Shown here: positions 18,018 to 27,700 of the stretch, one piece after another
Layout of the letters: each line of letters starts with the position of its first letter
Numbering within the stretch: the first letter of the stretch is position 1
Source: Roseobacter sp. MED193
GTDB taxonomy: Bacteria > Pseudomonadota > Alphaproteobacteria > Rhodobacterales > Rhodobacteraceae
Direction of reading: 5' to 3'
Length of the DNA: 64,000 bases
Assembly: GCF_000152965.1 (NCBI RefSeq)
Contig: NZ_CH902583.1
Coordinates: 368,302-432,301, forward strand
Notes under the pieces: model-generated
Databases searched by the model: none
The model's input: the letters and a program-made list of their open reading frames with translations, nothing else
What the model was told of the DNA's origin: nothing
Translations under genes and position numbers: made by a program

Positions 18018-18641
18018 TTAGTTCAGCGATGTCACCCAGAGAATCGTGGCGTCTTCCTGACTGTTGGAGATCACATTGTGCCCCATGGCCGCGTCATAAT
18101 AGGCGCTGTCACCACGACGCATTTCAACGGGCTCATAAAACTCAGTGAACAGCGTCACCACGCCCGTAAGCACATAGAGAAATTCCTCGCCGTCGTGGCG
18201 CACCCAACCATCAAACTCGTCCATGGAACGCGCACGCACTCTGGCACGATAAGGGAGCATCTGTTTGCGGCGCAATCCCTCGGCCAGCAACTCATGCTCA
18301 TAGGTGGCGGTCGCCTGAGCAGAACCCTCGTTCAGCTTGGTGACAGTCATGCGACCATTGACCTGATCCCGCTGTGGTGGCGTGAACAGCTGCGGCACGG
18401 AGATTTGCAAACCAACCGCGAGTTTTTTCAACGCTTCATAGGTCGGAGACATCTGGCCGTTTTCGATCTTTGACAGGGTAGAGCGCGCCAGCCCCGCTTG
18501 ATTGGCGGCATGTTCCAAGGTCCAGTCGCGGGCCTTGCGCAGCTCACGCACACGGGCGCCAAGATCCAACGGTTCTGCTTCACGCTCTTCGCCATTGGCG
18601 CGGGCAATGGTAATAAGAGATTTTGGGTCATGTCCTGTCAT
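18018..18641 (-). CDS. XRE-family regulator with cupin sensor domain
   Basis: 207 residues. The helix-turn-helix runs from about residue 28 to 83 (RVRELRKARDWTLEHAANQ, then STLSKIENGQMSPTYEALKKLA). The C-terminal half is a cupin barrel (EEFLYVLTGVVTLFTEF and RRGDSAYYDAAMGHNVIS). Regulators of this type bind a small ligand in the cupin and usually control an adjacent catabolic or transport gene. The gene is divergent from the adenylating enzyme at 18700 with only 58 bp between, so that operon is the likely target. The ligand is unknown. Confidence 0.9.
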   Translation of the reverse strand: MTGHDPKSLITIARANGEEREAEPLDLGARVRELRKARDWTLEHAANQAGLARSTLSKIENGQMSPTYEALKKLAVGLQISVPQLFTPPQRDQVNGRMTVTKLNEGSAQATATYEHELLAEGLRRKQMLPYRARVRARSMDEFDGWVRHDGEEFLYVLTGVVTLFTEFYEPVEMRRGDSAYYDAAMGHNVISNSQEDATILWVTSLN

Positions 18642-18699
18642 AGAGCTTCTATATGACGCCCGGTGGGTGCTTGCAACGCAGCACTTGTCGCGCTAGCCA

Positions 18700-20214
18700 A
18701 TGGAAATGTTGTCCCTGTTTGATCAAGGTGCCTTTGCGCCCTGCCCCGCTCCGTTCAATTTGGCAGCCTTTGTGCTTCGTCACGCGTCTGCTCTGGCCGA
18801 TAAGCCAGCCTTGGAAGTGGTAGGCGCAACAGGTAGCCAAATCTGGAGCTATTCCCAGTTGGAGGCCGCTGTGCGGGGCACCGGAGGCGGGCTCTTGCAG
18901 GCGGGGTTTGAGCCAGGACAAATTCTATTGATGCGCCTTGGCAATACGGTTGATTTCCCGATAGCTTATCTGGGCGCGATCGCTGCCGGTCTGGTCCCGG
19001 TGCCGACCTCCTCGCAGCTCACAGAAGATGAGACAACAAAGATGATTGCTGACCTAAAGCCAGCTGCCATCTTGCGGGACCCTACGGTTGCCTGCGCGCC
19101 CCATGACAATCAGATCCTGCTGCCTGAGCTGCAGGCTATGCGCCAATCTGCCCCCTGTGAGTATGACATGGGAGATCCCAACCGCATGGCCTATGCGGTC
19201 TATACCTCCGGCACCAGCGGCCAGGCCCGCGCCGTGGCCCACGCCCACCGTGCGATCTGGGCCCGTCAGATGATGGTGTCGGGCTGGTATGATCTCAAGC
19301 CCAGCGACAGGTTGCTCCATGCCGGCGCGTTCAATTGGACCTTTACTCTGGGCACAGGCCTGATGGATCCCTGGGCGATGGGTGCCACAGCCCTGATCCC
19401 GGAACCTGGCACGGACCCTGACGATCTGCCCGCTCTCCTCGGCCAGCACAAAGCGTCAATTTTCGCTGCTGCACCAGGTGTTTACCGGAAGCTATTAAAA
19501 CATAGGGTCTCAATGTGCCTCCCCGATCTGCGCCATGGGCTTTGCGCCGGAGAAAAGCTCTCGACGCATCTTCACAGCGCCTGGACCACCGCAACCCAGA
19601 CCGAGTTATATGAGGCCTACGGGATGTCCGAATGCTCGACCTTTGTGTCGTCCAGCCCCAGACATCCCGCACGCGGCACGGGACTGGGACAGCCTCAGAA
19701 GGGGCGCAAAGTCGCTATTCTGGGCCCTGACGGGCCCGTGCATCAGGGGCAAGAAGGCACCATCGCTATTGCTGCCACCGACCCTGGCTTAATGCTCGGA
19801 TATCTCAATGCCCCAGAAGAAACGGCAGCGCGTATGCAGGACGGCTGGTTCCTGACTGGTGATCAGGGCGCCATGGCGGTTGACGGTCAGATCAGCTATC
19901 TCGGCCGATCCGATGACATGATGAATGCCGGCGGGTTCCGTGTCTCGCCGATTGAGGTCGAAACACAGCTTTCCGCCCATCCCGGTATCACTCAGGTTGG
20001 TGTTGCCACGGTTGAGGTAAAGACCGACAGCCACATCATCGTGGCCTTTTATACCGGCCCAATTGCCTTGGAGACATCCGAGTTGGAGGCCTTTGCCGCC
20101 CAACATCTGGCCCGCTATAAACAGCCACGCGCCTATGTATATCTTGCCATGCTGCCAAGTGGCGCCAATGGCAAACTGCTGCGCCGCGCCCTGCCCGCCT
20201 ATTTTAAAGGATAG
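18700..20214 (+). CDS. AMP-dependent acyl-CoA synthetase/ligase (ANL superfamily)
   Basis: 504 residues. ANL motifs in order: the P-loop-like YTSGTSGQARAV (about residue 167), the adenylate motif YEAYGMSE, TGDQGAM and the hinge LGRSDDMMNAGGFRVSP, with a C-terminal lysine in SGANGKLLRRAL. The enzyme activates a carboxylic acid as the acyl-adenylate, most likely to form the CoA thioester; the acid is not evident. The ATG at 18706 is an alternative start. It is the first gene of an operon with a FrnE-type DsbA and a K+ channel, and is divergent from the XRE-cupin regulator. Confidence 0.9.
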   Translation: MEMLSLFDQGAFAPCPAPFNLAAFVLRHASALADKPALEVVGATGSQIWSYSQLEAAVRGTGGGLLQAGFEPGQILLMRLGNTVDFPIAYLGAIAAGLVPVPTSSQLTEDETTKMIADLKPAAILRDPTVACAPHDNQILLPELQAMRQSAPCEYDMGDPNRMAYAVYTSGTSGQARAVAHAHRAIWARQMMVSGWYDLKPSDRLLHAGAFNWTFTLGTGLMDPWAMGATALIPEPGTDPDDLPALLGQHKASIFAAAPGVYRKLLKHRVSMCLPDLRHGLCAGEKLSTHLHSAWTTATQTELYEAYGMSECSTFVSSSPRHPARGTGLGQPQKGRKVAILGPDGPVHQGQEGTIAIAATDPGLMLGYLNAPEETAARMQDGWFLTGDQGAMAVDGQISYLGRSDDMMNAGGFRVSPIEVETQLSAHPGITQVGVATVEVKTDSHIIVAFYTGPIALETSELEAFAAQHLARYKQPRAYVYLAMLPSGANGKLLRRALPAYFKG

Positions 20215-20217
20215 ACC

Positions 20218-20913
20218 ATGACTGCCGACGTGACTGCCGATCTGACCGCCCCTCTGCCAACCGTCAAACTGGACATTATTTCCGACCCGATCTGTCCCTG
20301 GTGCTATATCGGCAAAACCCATCTGGACAAGGCCTTGGCCGAAACCCCTGATCATCCCTTTGTCATTGAATGGCATCCCTTTCAGCTGAACCCGGATATG
20401 CCAGGCGAGGGCATGGACCGACGTGCCTACCTGGAGGCAAAGTTCGGCGGCAAAGAGGGCGCGGTGCGCGCCTATGCCCCGGTTGTGGAACATGCTGAAA
20501 AAGCAGGGCTGAGCATTGATTTCGAGGGCATGCAGCGGACACCCAACACCATCGACGCCCACCGTCTGATCCATTGGGCCGGGATCGAAGGCAAACAGGG
20601 CGCCATGGTGGATGCATTGTTTGACGCCTATTTTACCCAGGCCCTTGATATCGGGGACCCAGAGGTCCTGGTAGAAATCGCAGCAAAGATCGGGATGGAG
20701 GCAGATGTGGTGCGCCAGCTGTTGTCTGGCATGAATGATGTTGAGGACATCCGTAACCGCGACGCCCATTCACGTAAAATGGGGGTTTCTTCAGTCCCAA
20801 CCTTTATCATTGCAAATCAGCATGCCGTCCCCGGAGCGCAGCAACCTGACATGTGGAAACAGGTCATTGAAGATATTATGGCGCAACTTCAATCTACTGA
20901 GGGGGAAACATGA
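20218..20913 (+). CDS. DsbA-family oxidoreductase, FrnE type
   Basis: 231 residues. Thioredoxin fold with the redox motif CPWC at residues 26-29 inside LDIISDPICPWCYIG, followed by the long helical insertion of the 2-hydroxychromene isomerase/FrnE group and SVPTFIIANQHAVPGAQ with the cis-proline. No signal peptide, so it is cytoplasmic, unlike periplasmic DsbA. FrnE proteins have been linked to disulfide chemistry and stress tolerance; the substrate is unknown. It starts three bases after the adenylating enzyme and overlaps the channel gene by four bases. Confidence 0.92.
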   Translation: MTADVTADLTAPLPTVKLDIISDPICPWCYIGKTHLDKALAETPDHPFVIEWHPFQLNPDMPGEGMDRRAYLEAKFGGKEGAVRAYAPVVEHAEKAGLSIDFEGMQRTPNTIDAHRLIHWAGIEGKQGAMVDALFDAYFTQALDIGDPEVLVEIAAKIGMEADVVRQLLSGMNDVEDIRNRDAHSRKMGVSSVPTFIIANQHAVPGAQQPDMWKQVIEDIMAQLQSTEGET

Positions 20914-21308
20914 AGCAGCTCAGAAACGTCACGATCTTTGTGGCGCTGGTGGTTGTTATCTCCGGCAGTACTGTATTCTTCCATTTCGTCGAAGGCTGGG
21001 GGTGGTTGGATTCCTATTTCTTCACCGTCGTGACAATCTCAACGGTCGGCTATGGGAACCTGGTGCCTGTCACCGCTGCCGGCAAACTGGCCACGACGTT
21101 TTTGATTTTTGGTGGTTTGGGAGTCTTTGCTCTGGCAATCCACGAATTTGCCAGGAGCCAATTGCTCAAACGGCAAGAGCATAATGAGTGGCTTTTTGCC
21201 CGCTTGGGGCATCACAAGGAAGCCCATGAAGAACAAGTGGCGAACCGGGATGATCAGCCCCATGGAATTGCCCCCTCACATCCCCGTGAGATCCCGCCCA
21301 AAAAATAG
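20910..21308 (+). CDS. two-TM potassium channel family protein
   Basis: 132 residues. Two membrane helices (about 7-26 and 58-82) flank a pore loop with the selectivity filter TVGYGN at residues 45-50, the K+ channel signature. The C-terminal tail is charged and His-rich (NEWLFARLGHHKEAHEEQVA) and lacks an RCK/TrkA-N domain, so gating is unclear. It overlaps the FrnE-type gene by ATGA, implying translational coupling of an oxidoreductase with an ion channel. A weak hairpin terminator follows. Confidence 0.9.
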   Translation: MKQLRNVTIFVALVVVISGSTVFFHFVEGWGWLDSYFFTVVTISTVGYGNLVPVTAAGKLATTFLIFGGLGVFALAIHEFARSQLLKRQEHNEWLFARLGHHKEAHEEQVANRDDQPHGIAPSHPREIPPKK

Positions 21309-21349
21309 CGCGTACAAAGCGCCCTGGTTCAAGTCCTTTACAAAACAAC

Positions 21350-21373
21350 AATGCACAGATCCCTGTGCATTTT
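21350..21373 (+). terminator. probable weak terminator
   Basis: AATGCACAG (21350-21358) pairs with CTGTGCATT (21363-21371) around ATCC, with only a short TTT tail. Placed after the channel gene. Confidence 0.5.
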
Positions 21374-21472
21374 GAGCCATGGCCTGTTCTTGTGAGGCGT
21401 GATAGCCCGATTCTGACGAGACCCGGATCGGATTCAATTTACGGATCCCCGAAGTCTCTTATGAGGATCCCG

Positions 21473-22681
21473 ATGAACACCAAGCCCGCCATGTCCAAGA
21501 CCGAATTCATTTCGCTGGTCGCGATGATGATGGCCACAATTGCCTTTTCTATCGATGCAATGCTTCCGGCCTTGCCCGAAATTGGTGTGCAACTCAGCCC
21601 TGATGACATCAATCAAGCGCAGCTAATTTTGACGTCATTTGTATTGGGAATGGGCATCGGCACTTTCTTTACCGGCCCTCTCTCAGATGCATTTGGACGC
21701 AAGCCGGTGATTATCACCGGGGCGGCGCTCTATATCATCGCCGCTGGAGTCGCTTGGGCCTCCAGCTCGCTGGAGCTGGTTTTGGTCGCGCGGGTGGTTA
21801 TGGGGCTGGGTGCTGCCGGGCCACGGGTTGTGGCCATCGCCATCGTGCGTGACCTCTATTCGGGGCGCGAAATGGCCCGGATGATGTCGATCGCCATGAT
21901 GATCTTTACCCTGGTGCCGGCCATTGCGCCGATGCTTGGGCAATTTATCATCCTTATCGCCGGTTGGCGGGGAATATTTGCAGCCTTTGCCCTGTTTGCT
22001 CTTATCATTGCCCTCTGGACCCAAATACGCCTGCCCGAGCCCTTGGCGATTGAAAACCGACGGCCCTTTCAATTGCCGTTGTTGCTGGCTGCGGTGAAGG
22101 AGATTGTTCTACACCCTACGGTCCGCTTGTCGATCCTGGTACAAACGCTCTGCCTCGCTATTCTATTTTCCATGATCACCATGGTACAGCAAATCTATGA
22201 CCTCATCTTTGAGCGTGCCGATAGTTTCCCCCTCTGGTTCAGCCTGGTGGCGCTGCTATCTGGCAGTGCGAGCCTGCTGAATGCCGCCTTTGTCGTGCGT
22301 ATTGGCATGCGCCGCATTGTGACCTGGTCTCTGGCTGCACAGATCCTGCTGTCTGCTAGCGTGCTCACCCTGTCTGGCTTGGAGCTCCCTGGCTCTTTGG
22401 CCTTTGGGATCTTTGTGGTCTGGCAAACCAGTGTCTTCTTTATGGCCGGAACCACCCTGGGCAATCTTAACGCCATGGCGATGGAACCCATGGGGCATAT
22501 CGCCGGCATGGCAGCATCGGTTATTGGCGCGATTTCGACCGTGCTGGCGGCAGCGATCGCAGCGCCTATTGGATTGTTGTTCAATGGCACGCTCTTGCCC
22601 ATCACCCTGGGGATCCTGGTCATGTCCAGCATCGGCTATCTTATCATGCTACATATGGCACGCGTCGAAGCCCGATTTTAG
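21473..22681 (+). CDS. Bcr/CflA family drug-resistance transporter
   Basis: 402 residues with twelve predicted membrane helices. The first helices hold IDAMLPALPEIG and the MFS loop GPLSDAFGRKPVIITG, both typical of the DHA1 Bcr/CflA group, as is ARVVMGLGAAGPRVVAIAIVRD. These are proton-driven drug or metabolite exporters of the inner membrane; the substrate here is unknown. The ATG at 21473 has GAGGAT upstream; the in-frame ATG at 21461 is the alternative. It stands between two hairpin elements and is probably transcribed alone or with the next gene. Confidence 0.92.
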   Translation: MNTKPAMSKTEFISLVAMMMATIAFSIDAMLPALPEIGVQLSPDDINQAQLILTSFVLGMGIGTFFTGPLSDAFGRKPVIITGAALYIIAAGVAWASSSLELVLVARVVMGLGAAGPRVVAIAIVRDLYSGREMARMMSIAMMIFTLVPAIAPMLGQFIILIAGWRGIFAAFALFALIIALWTQIRLPEPLAIENRRPFQLPLLLAAVKEIVLHPTVRLSILVQTLCLAILFSMITMVQQIYDLIFERADSFPLWFSLVALLSGSASLLNAAFVVRIGMRRIVTWSLAAQILLSASVLTLSGLELPGSLAFGIFVVWQTSVFFMAGTTLGNLNAMAMEPMGHIAGMAASVIGAISTVLAAAIAAPIGLLFNGTLLPITLGILVMSSIGYLIMLHMARVEARF

Positions 22682-22726
22682 ACGCCGATCAGCAGGGCAT
22701 TGGCTTGTGGCTCAGCCTTGAACCCC

Positions 22727-22756
22727 ATAACCTTCCCAAATATTTGGGAAGGTTAT
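22727..22756 (+). promoter_or_regulatory. perfect 30-bp palindrome covering the RBS of the TPR gene
   Basis: Bases 22727-22741 and 22742-22756 are exact reverse complements. The right half contains GGGAAGG, the only Shine-Dalgarno-like sequence for the ATG at 22760. As RNA it would fold into a stem of up to 13 bp that hides the RBS; as DNA it is an ideal dimer operator. No T-run follows, which argues against a simple terminator for the upstream exporter gene. Confidence 0.6.
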
Positions 22757-22759
22757 TTC

Positions 22760-24412
22760 ATGGAATATCCGTACGACCTAGGCAGTTACTCCTGCCCGAT
22801 TACCACCACATCCCCGCTGGCGCAGCGCTGGTTTGATCGCGGGTTGATCTGGACCTATGGTTACAATCACCAAGAGGCCATAGCCTGTTTCAAGCAGGCC
22901 CTCACCCATGACCCAACCTGCGCCATGGCTCATTGGGGGCTCGCTTATGCCTCTGGCCCCAACTACAACATGCCTTGGGAGTTGCACGACCAAGAGGGGC
23001 GCGCCTCGGCCCTGGCTACGGCATATGAGGCCAGTCAGGCGGCTGTCGCCCACCTTGCAGGCTGCACAGTGCCCGAAACGCTGTTGATCAACGCGCTACA
23101 GGCCCGCTACCCGCAACGCGATCTGGCGCAAGACATGCACGCCTGGGATTTTGACTTCGCCGATGCCATGCGCGCGGCCTTTGGCCGCTGCGACAGCCAT
23201 CTCGACCTGCGCACCATCTATGTCGAGAGCCTGCTCAACCTCACCCCCTGGAAAATGTGGGATCTAAAGACCGGGGCTCCGGCACAGGGCGCTGCCACAT
23301 TGGAGGCGCAAGACGTGCTCGAAGCGGCCATGGCCACAACGCCTGCCGCTATGAGCCATCCCGGATTGCTGCACCTCTATGTGCACCTGATGGAGATGTC
23401 ACCCAGTCCTGAAAAGGCCCTCAAACCCGCCGATGTACTGCGCCGATTGGTGCCGGATGCAGGGCATCTGGTGCATATGCCCACCCATATTGATGTGCTC
23501 TGCGGCAATTATCACGATGTGGTGCTATGGAATGAGCAGGCCATCAAGGCGGACCTCAAGTATTACGCCCGCGAAGGCGCCTATAACATCTACACAGGCT
23601 ACCGCCAGCACGACTATCACTTCGTGATCTATGGCGCTCTTTTCCTTGGGCAAATTGAACCAGCCCTGCGCGCCAATGCCGGGTTGTGGGAGACCACGCC
23701 GGAAGAGATGCTCCGTATTGAGAGCCCACCGATGGCGGATTATTTTGAATCCTATATGGCGATGCATCCCCATATCCTGATCCGCTTTGGTCGCTGGCAG
23801 GATTGTATCGAGTTGGAGTTGCCTGAGGATCAGGACCTATATTGCACCCTCACAGCAACAACCCATTACGCCCGGGCCATAGGCTATGCCGCCACGGGGC
23901 AAGTGGCTGAGGCCGAGGCTGAAGAGCAGCGCTTTCTTGCCGCCAAGGCCCGCGTGCCCGATAGCCGGTTGATGCATAACAACCGCGTGGTGGATCTGTT
24001 GGAAATTGCCCGCGAGATGCTGCGCGGCGAGATTGAGTATCGCAAGGAGAACTATGCCCAGGCCTATACCCACCTGCGCCGCTCGGTCAGCCTAGATGAC
24101 AACCTGCCCTATGACGAGCCTTGGGGCTGGATGCAGCCCACCCGCCACGCGCTGGGGGCGCTGTTGTTGGAACAGGGGCACGTGGCAGAGGCTGAAGCGG
24201 TTTACCGCGCCGATCTAGGCCTGGATGACACCCTGTCTCGCGCCTCCGAGCATCCGGATAATGTTTGGAGCCTCAAAGGCTTATACGATTGTCTCAATGC
24301 GCGCGGTGAAACCGTCGAGATCCAGCACATCAAACAAAAGCTCGACCTCGCACAGGCGCGCTCGGATGGTGTATTTGCCTCTTGCGGATGCGCTCAGATC
24401 GCTATGAAATAA
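22760..24412 (+). CDS. TTC38-like tetratricopeptide repeat protein
   Basis: 550 residues, no signal peptide. The N-terminus (YDLGSYSCPITTTSPLAQRW, FDRGLIWTYGYNHQEAI) and the first TPR (CFKQALTHDPTCAMAHWGLA) match the TTC38-like family found from bacteria to animals. Further helical repeats carry LLHLYVHLMEMSP and HMPTHIDVLCGNY. The C-terminus ends in a Cys pair (SCGCAQIAMK). The function of the family is not established. Translation probably depends on opening the palindrome that covers its ribosome-binding site. Its stop codon overlaps the terminator of the convergent lipoprotein gene. Confidence 0.85.
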   Translation: MEYPYDLGSYSCPITTTSPLAQRWFDRGLIWTYGYNHQEAIACFKQALTHDPTCAMAHWGLAYASGPNYNMPWELHDQEGRASALATAYEASQAAVAHLAGCTVPETLLINALQARYPQRDLAQDMHAWDFDFADAMRAAFGRCDSHLDLRTIYVESLLNLTPWKMWDLKTGAPAQGAATLEAQDVLEAAMATTPAAMSHPGLLHLYVHLMEMSPSPEKALKPADVLRRLVPDAGHLVHMPTHIDVLCGNYHDVVLWNEQAIKADLKYYAREGAYNIYTGYRQHDYHFVIYGALFLGQIEPALRANAGLWETTPEEMLRIESPPMADYFESYMAMHPHILIRFGRWQDCIELELPEDQDLYCTLTATTHYARAIGYAATGQVAEAEAEEQRFLAAKARVPDSRLMHNNRVVDLLEIAREMLRGEIEYRKENYAQAYTHLRRSVSLDDNLPYDEPWGWMQPTRHALGALLLEQGHVAEAEAVYRADLGLDDTLSRASEHPDNVWSLKGLYDCLNARGETVEIQHIKQKLDLAQARSDGVFASCGCAQIAMK

Positions 24413-24437
24413 AAAGGGGCCGTTGTACAACGGCCCC
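24409..24437 (-). terminator. terminator of the small lipoprotein gene
   Basis: A perfect 22-bp palindrome (24416-24437; GGGGCCGTTGT arm) is followed on the minus strand by TTTTTATTT. It overlaps the stop codon of the TPR gene on the plus strand. Confidence 0.85.
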
Positions 24438-24487
24438 AACTGGTGAGGCTAAGACATAGAGCTCACCTGCAAGAAGACAGGACTACT

Positions 24488-24730
24488 TTATAGCCCGTCA
24501 GTACAACGCTTCAAAGCAATAGCTTCATCTGCAGAGAGCGAGGATCCAGCAGGTTCAATCTGAATGGATTGGTTGCCGTTTGCGTCTGCAACCACAACAA
24601 GTTTCTGTGTCAGACCAACTTTTTCTGAGCAGGTGTCTAGCGCCTGCTGGTCTGGAACACTTTGGCTTGCCGCGCAGGCCGTCAAACTCAAAACACCACA
24701 TGCTGCGATCATCTGAAGAGTCGTTTTCAT
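24488..24730 (-). CDS. small lipoprotein, unknown function
   Basis: 80 residues. The signal sequence ends in a lipobox, LTAC, with the acylated Cys at residue 19. The mature part is about 60 residues with two further Cys (DTCSEK and LKRCTDGL) that could form a disulfide. No recognised domain. It has its own strong terminator and lies between convergent TPR and co-oriented mfd genes. The Cys pair and lipobox make a genuine small envelope protein likely. Confidence 0.75.
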   Translation of the reverse strand: MKTTLQMIAACGVLSLTACAASQSVPDQQALDTCSEKVGLTQKLVVVADANGNQSIQIEPAGSSLSADEAIALKRCTDGL

Positions 24731-24789
24731 ACTACTACTTTCTCAAAATTGAAATTCCCTAGGACAAGTATTACTCAACCCAAAGTTTA

Positions 24790-27700
24790 TCAACCAGATT
24801 TGGCCTTTGCTTTCTTACGTTCGGCAATCAGGCGCTCGGCCAGATCGCGGGCAATGGCAAAAGCGCCTTTGATCTTGTCGCTGTCCTTCTTCCAGTCGCG
24901 GCGCACCACGATCTTGTTGTCCTTGACCTTTGCCAGACCATTCTGGCCCTGAATGAATTCAACCAACCCCTGGGGCGAGGCAAATTTGTCGTTGTGGAAC
25001 TGCAGTGTTGCGCCCTTGGGACCAGCATCCAGTTTTGCAACTCCCGCCCGTTTACACATTGCCTTGATGCGAACAACCAGCATCAAGGTATTGACCTCTT
25101 TTGGTAATTTTCCAAACCTATCAATCAGCTCGGCGGCAAAACCTTCCAGCTCTACCTTGGTGGTGAGCGAAGACAGACGACGATACAGCCCCAGGCGCAC
25201 ATCCAGATCCGGTACATAGGCATCCGGGATCAGCACCGGCACACCGAGATTGATCTGCGGAGCCCATTGCGCGTCACCATCGCTCAGGCGCTCCAGCTCA
25301 CCGGAGCGGATCTTGGCAATCGCCTCCTCCAGCATCGACTGATAGAGCTCATAGCCGACATCGCGCATCTGACCGGATTGTTCCTCCCCCAGCAGATTGC
25401 CGGCGCCCCGAATATCCAGATCCTGGCTGGCCAGAGTAAACCCGGCCCCTAGCGTATCCAGCGAGCCGAGCACGCGCAGACGCTTTTCTGCGGCTGGCGT
25501 CAGGCGCTGGCGCGGCTTGGTGGTCAGATAGGCATAGGCGCGGGTCTTGGAGCGGCCCACACGGCCCCGGATCTGGTAGAGCTGCGACAGGCCAAACATA
25601 TCGGCACGGTGAACAACCATGGTATTTGCCGTTGGAATGTCTAGGCCACTTTCGACAATCGTGGTCGCCAGCAGCACATCATATTTGCCGTCGTAGAAGG
25701 CGTTCATGCGGTCGTCCAACTCACCCGGAGCCATCTGACCATGGGCCACCACATAGGTAAGCTCTGGCAATTGCTCTTTCAGGAAAGCCTCGATCTCTGG
25801 GAGGTCAGAAATGCGCGGCACCACGTAAAAGCTCTGCCCTCCGCGATAATGCTCGCGCAGCAGCGCCTCGCGCAGGGTGACGGCATCAAATTCGCTGACA
25901 TAGGTTCGGATCGCCAGTCGGTCCACCGGCGGGGTGCCAATGATCGACAAATCCCGCACGCCCGTGAGGCTGAGCTGCAGCGTACGAGGGATCGGCGTTG
26001 CGGTCAGGGTCAGGACATGGATGTCCGAGCGCAGCTGCTTCAGCCGTTCTTTGTGGCCAACGCCAAAATGCTGCTCTTCGTCAATGATCAACAGGCCGAG
26101 GTTGTTAAAGCGGATATTTTTGGCCAGCAGCGCATGGGTGCCGATGACGATATCAACAGTCCCTTTGGCCATACCCTCACGGGTTTTAGCAGCCTCTTTT
26201 GCGCTCACAAAGCGCGACAACTGTCTGACTTCTAACGGAAACCCCCGAAAACGCTCTGCAAAAGACGCCGCGTGCTGACGCGCCAACAGGGTGGTCGGGG
26301 CCACCACCGCCACCTGTACGCCGGACATGGCCGCCACAAAGGCCGCCCGCATTGCCACCTCGGTCTTGCCAAAGCCCACATCGCCACAAATCAGCCGGTC
26401 CATCGGCTGGCCAGAGGTCAGATCCGCCATGACCTCTTGAATGGCCCGCAACTGATCATCGGTTTCTTGATACGGGAACCTGGCTGAAAACTCTTCCCAA
26501 GCGTGGGGTGGCGGATCCATTGCTGGCGCCCGCCGCAATGCCCGCTCGGCAGCAATCCGGATAAGCTTATCCGCCATCTCGCGGATACGCTCTTTGAGCT
26601 TGGCCTTTTTCGCCTGCCATGCGCCGCCGCCGAGACGGTCTAACAGCCCCTCGTCATGGCCGTATTTCGACAAAAGCTCAATGTTTTCCACCGGCAGGTA
26701 GAGCTTGGATTCTTCGGCATACTCCAGCAGAAGGCATTCATGGGCAGCCCCCGCAGCGCGCACCACCTCCATACCCTGATAGCGGCCAATACCGTGGTCC
26801 ACATGAACCACCAGATCGCCGGGGGTGAGCGACTGAGTTTCTGTTAGGAAATTCTCGGCCTTACGGCGTTTCTTTGGCGCCCGGATCAGACGATCACCCA
26901 GAACATCCTGCTCTGAGATTACCGTCATGGTTGGGGTTTGAAACCCGTGCTCCAGCGCCCAAACCGCCAAGTGCAGCCCTGATTTTCCGATCCGGGTGCC
27001 ATCCATCACCGGAATAACTTCCGCCAGACCTTCGTCCTCAATTAACCCGGTCAACCGCTCGCGTGCGCCCTCTGAATAGGAGGCCACAACCACCGGTCCC
27101 TCCTGAAGGCGCGATTTAATATGGGCAGCCAAAGCCCCAAAAAGACTGACACTTTCCTGCTGGCGCTCTGGGGAGAAGTTACGACCTATACGACCACCAG
27201 CGTCCACCACGCCCGGTCCCGACGCCTGTGCCAGGGGGTGCAGCTGAATTCGCCGCAAAGGCGCAACTGCGGCCTCCCAGGAAGCATCATCCATGTAGAG
27301 CAGAGCCGGAGGCGATGGCTTGTAGACGGTGTCCATGCGCCCCTTTTGGCTCATGGCGATCTTGCGGGTCTCATACTGATCTTCGATACTGTCCCAACGG
27401 GCCAGGCGCGCTGGCGTCACCTGATCATCGATTGTCACTGTGGCCTTGGGCAGATAGTCGAAGAGTGTTTCCAGCTTTTCGTGAAAGAATGGCAGCCAAT
27501 GCTCAATGCCCTGGTGTTTGCGCCCGGCGCTTACCGCTTCATAAAGCGGATCATCGGTGCCCGCCGCGCCAAATTCGATCCGATAATTCTGTCGGAACCG
27601 GGTTATGGCCGCCTCATCCAGGATCACCTCTGAGACCGGTGCCAGCTCGATCAGATCCAGAGTTTCCGTGGTGCGCTGACTGGCCGGATCAAACCGGCGG

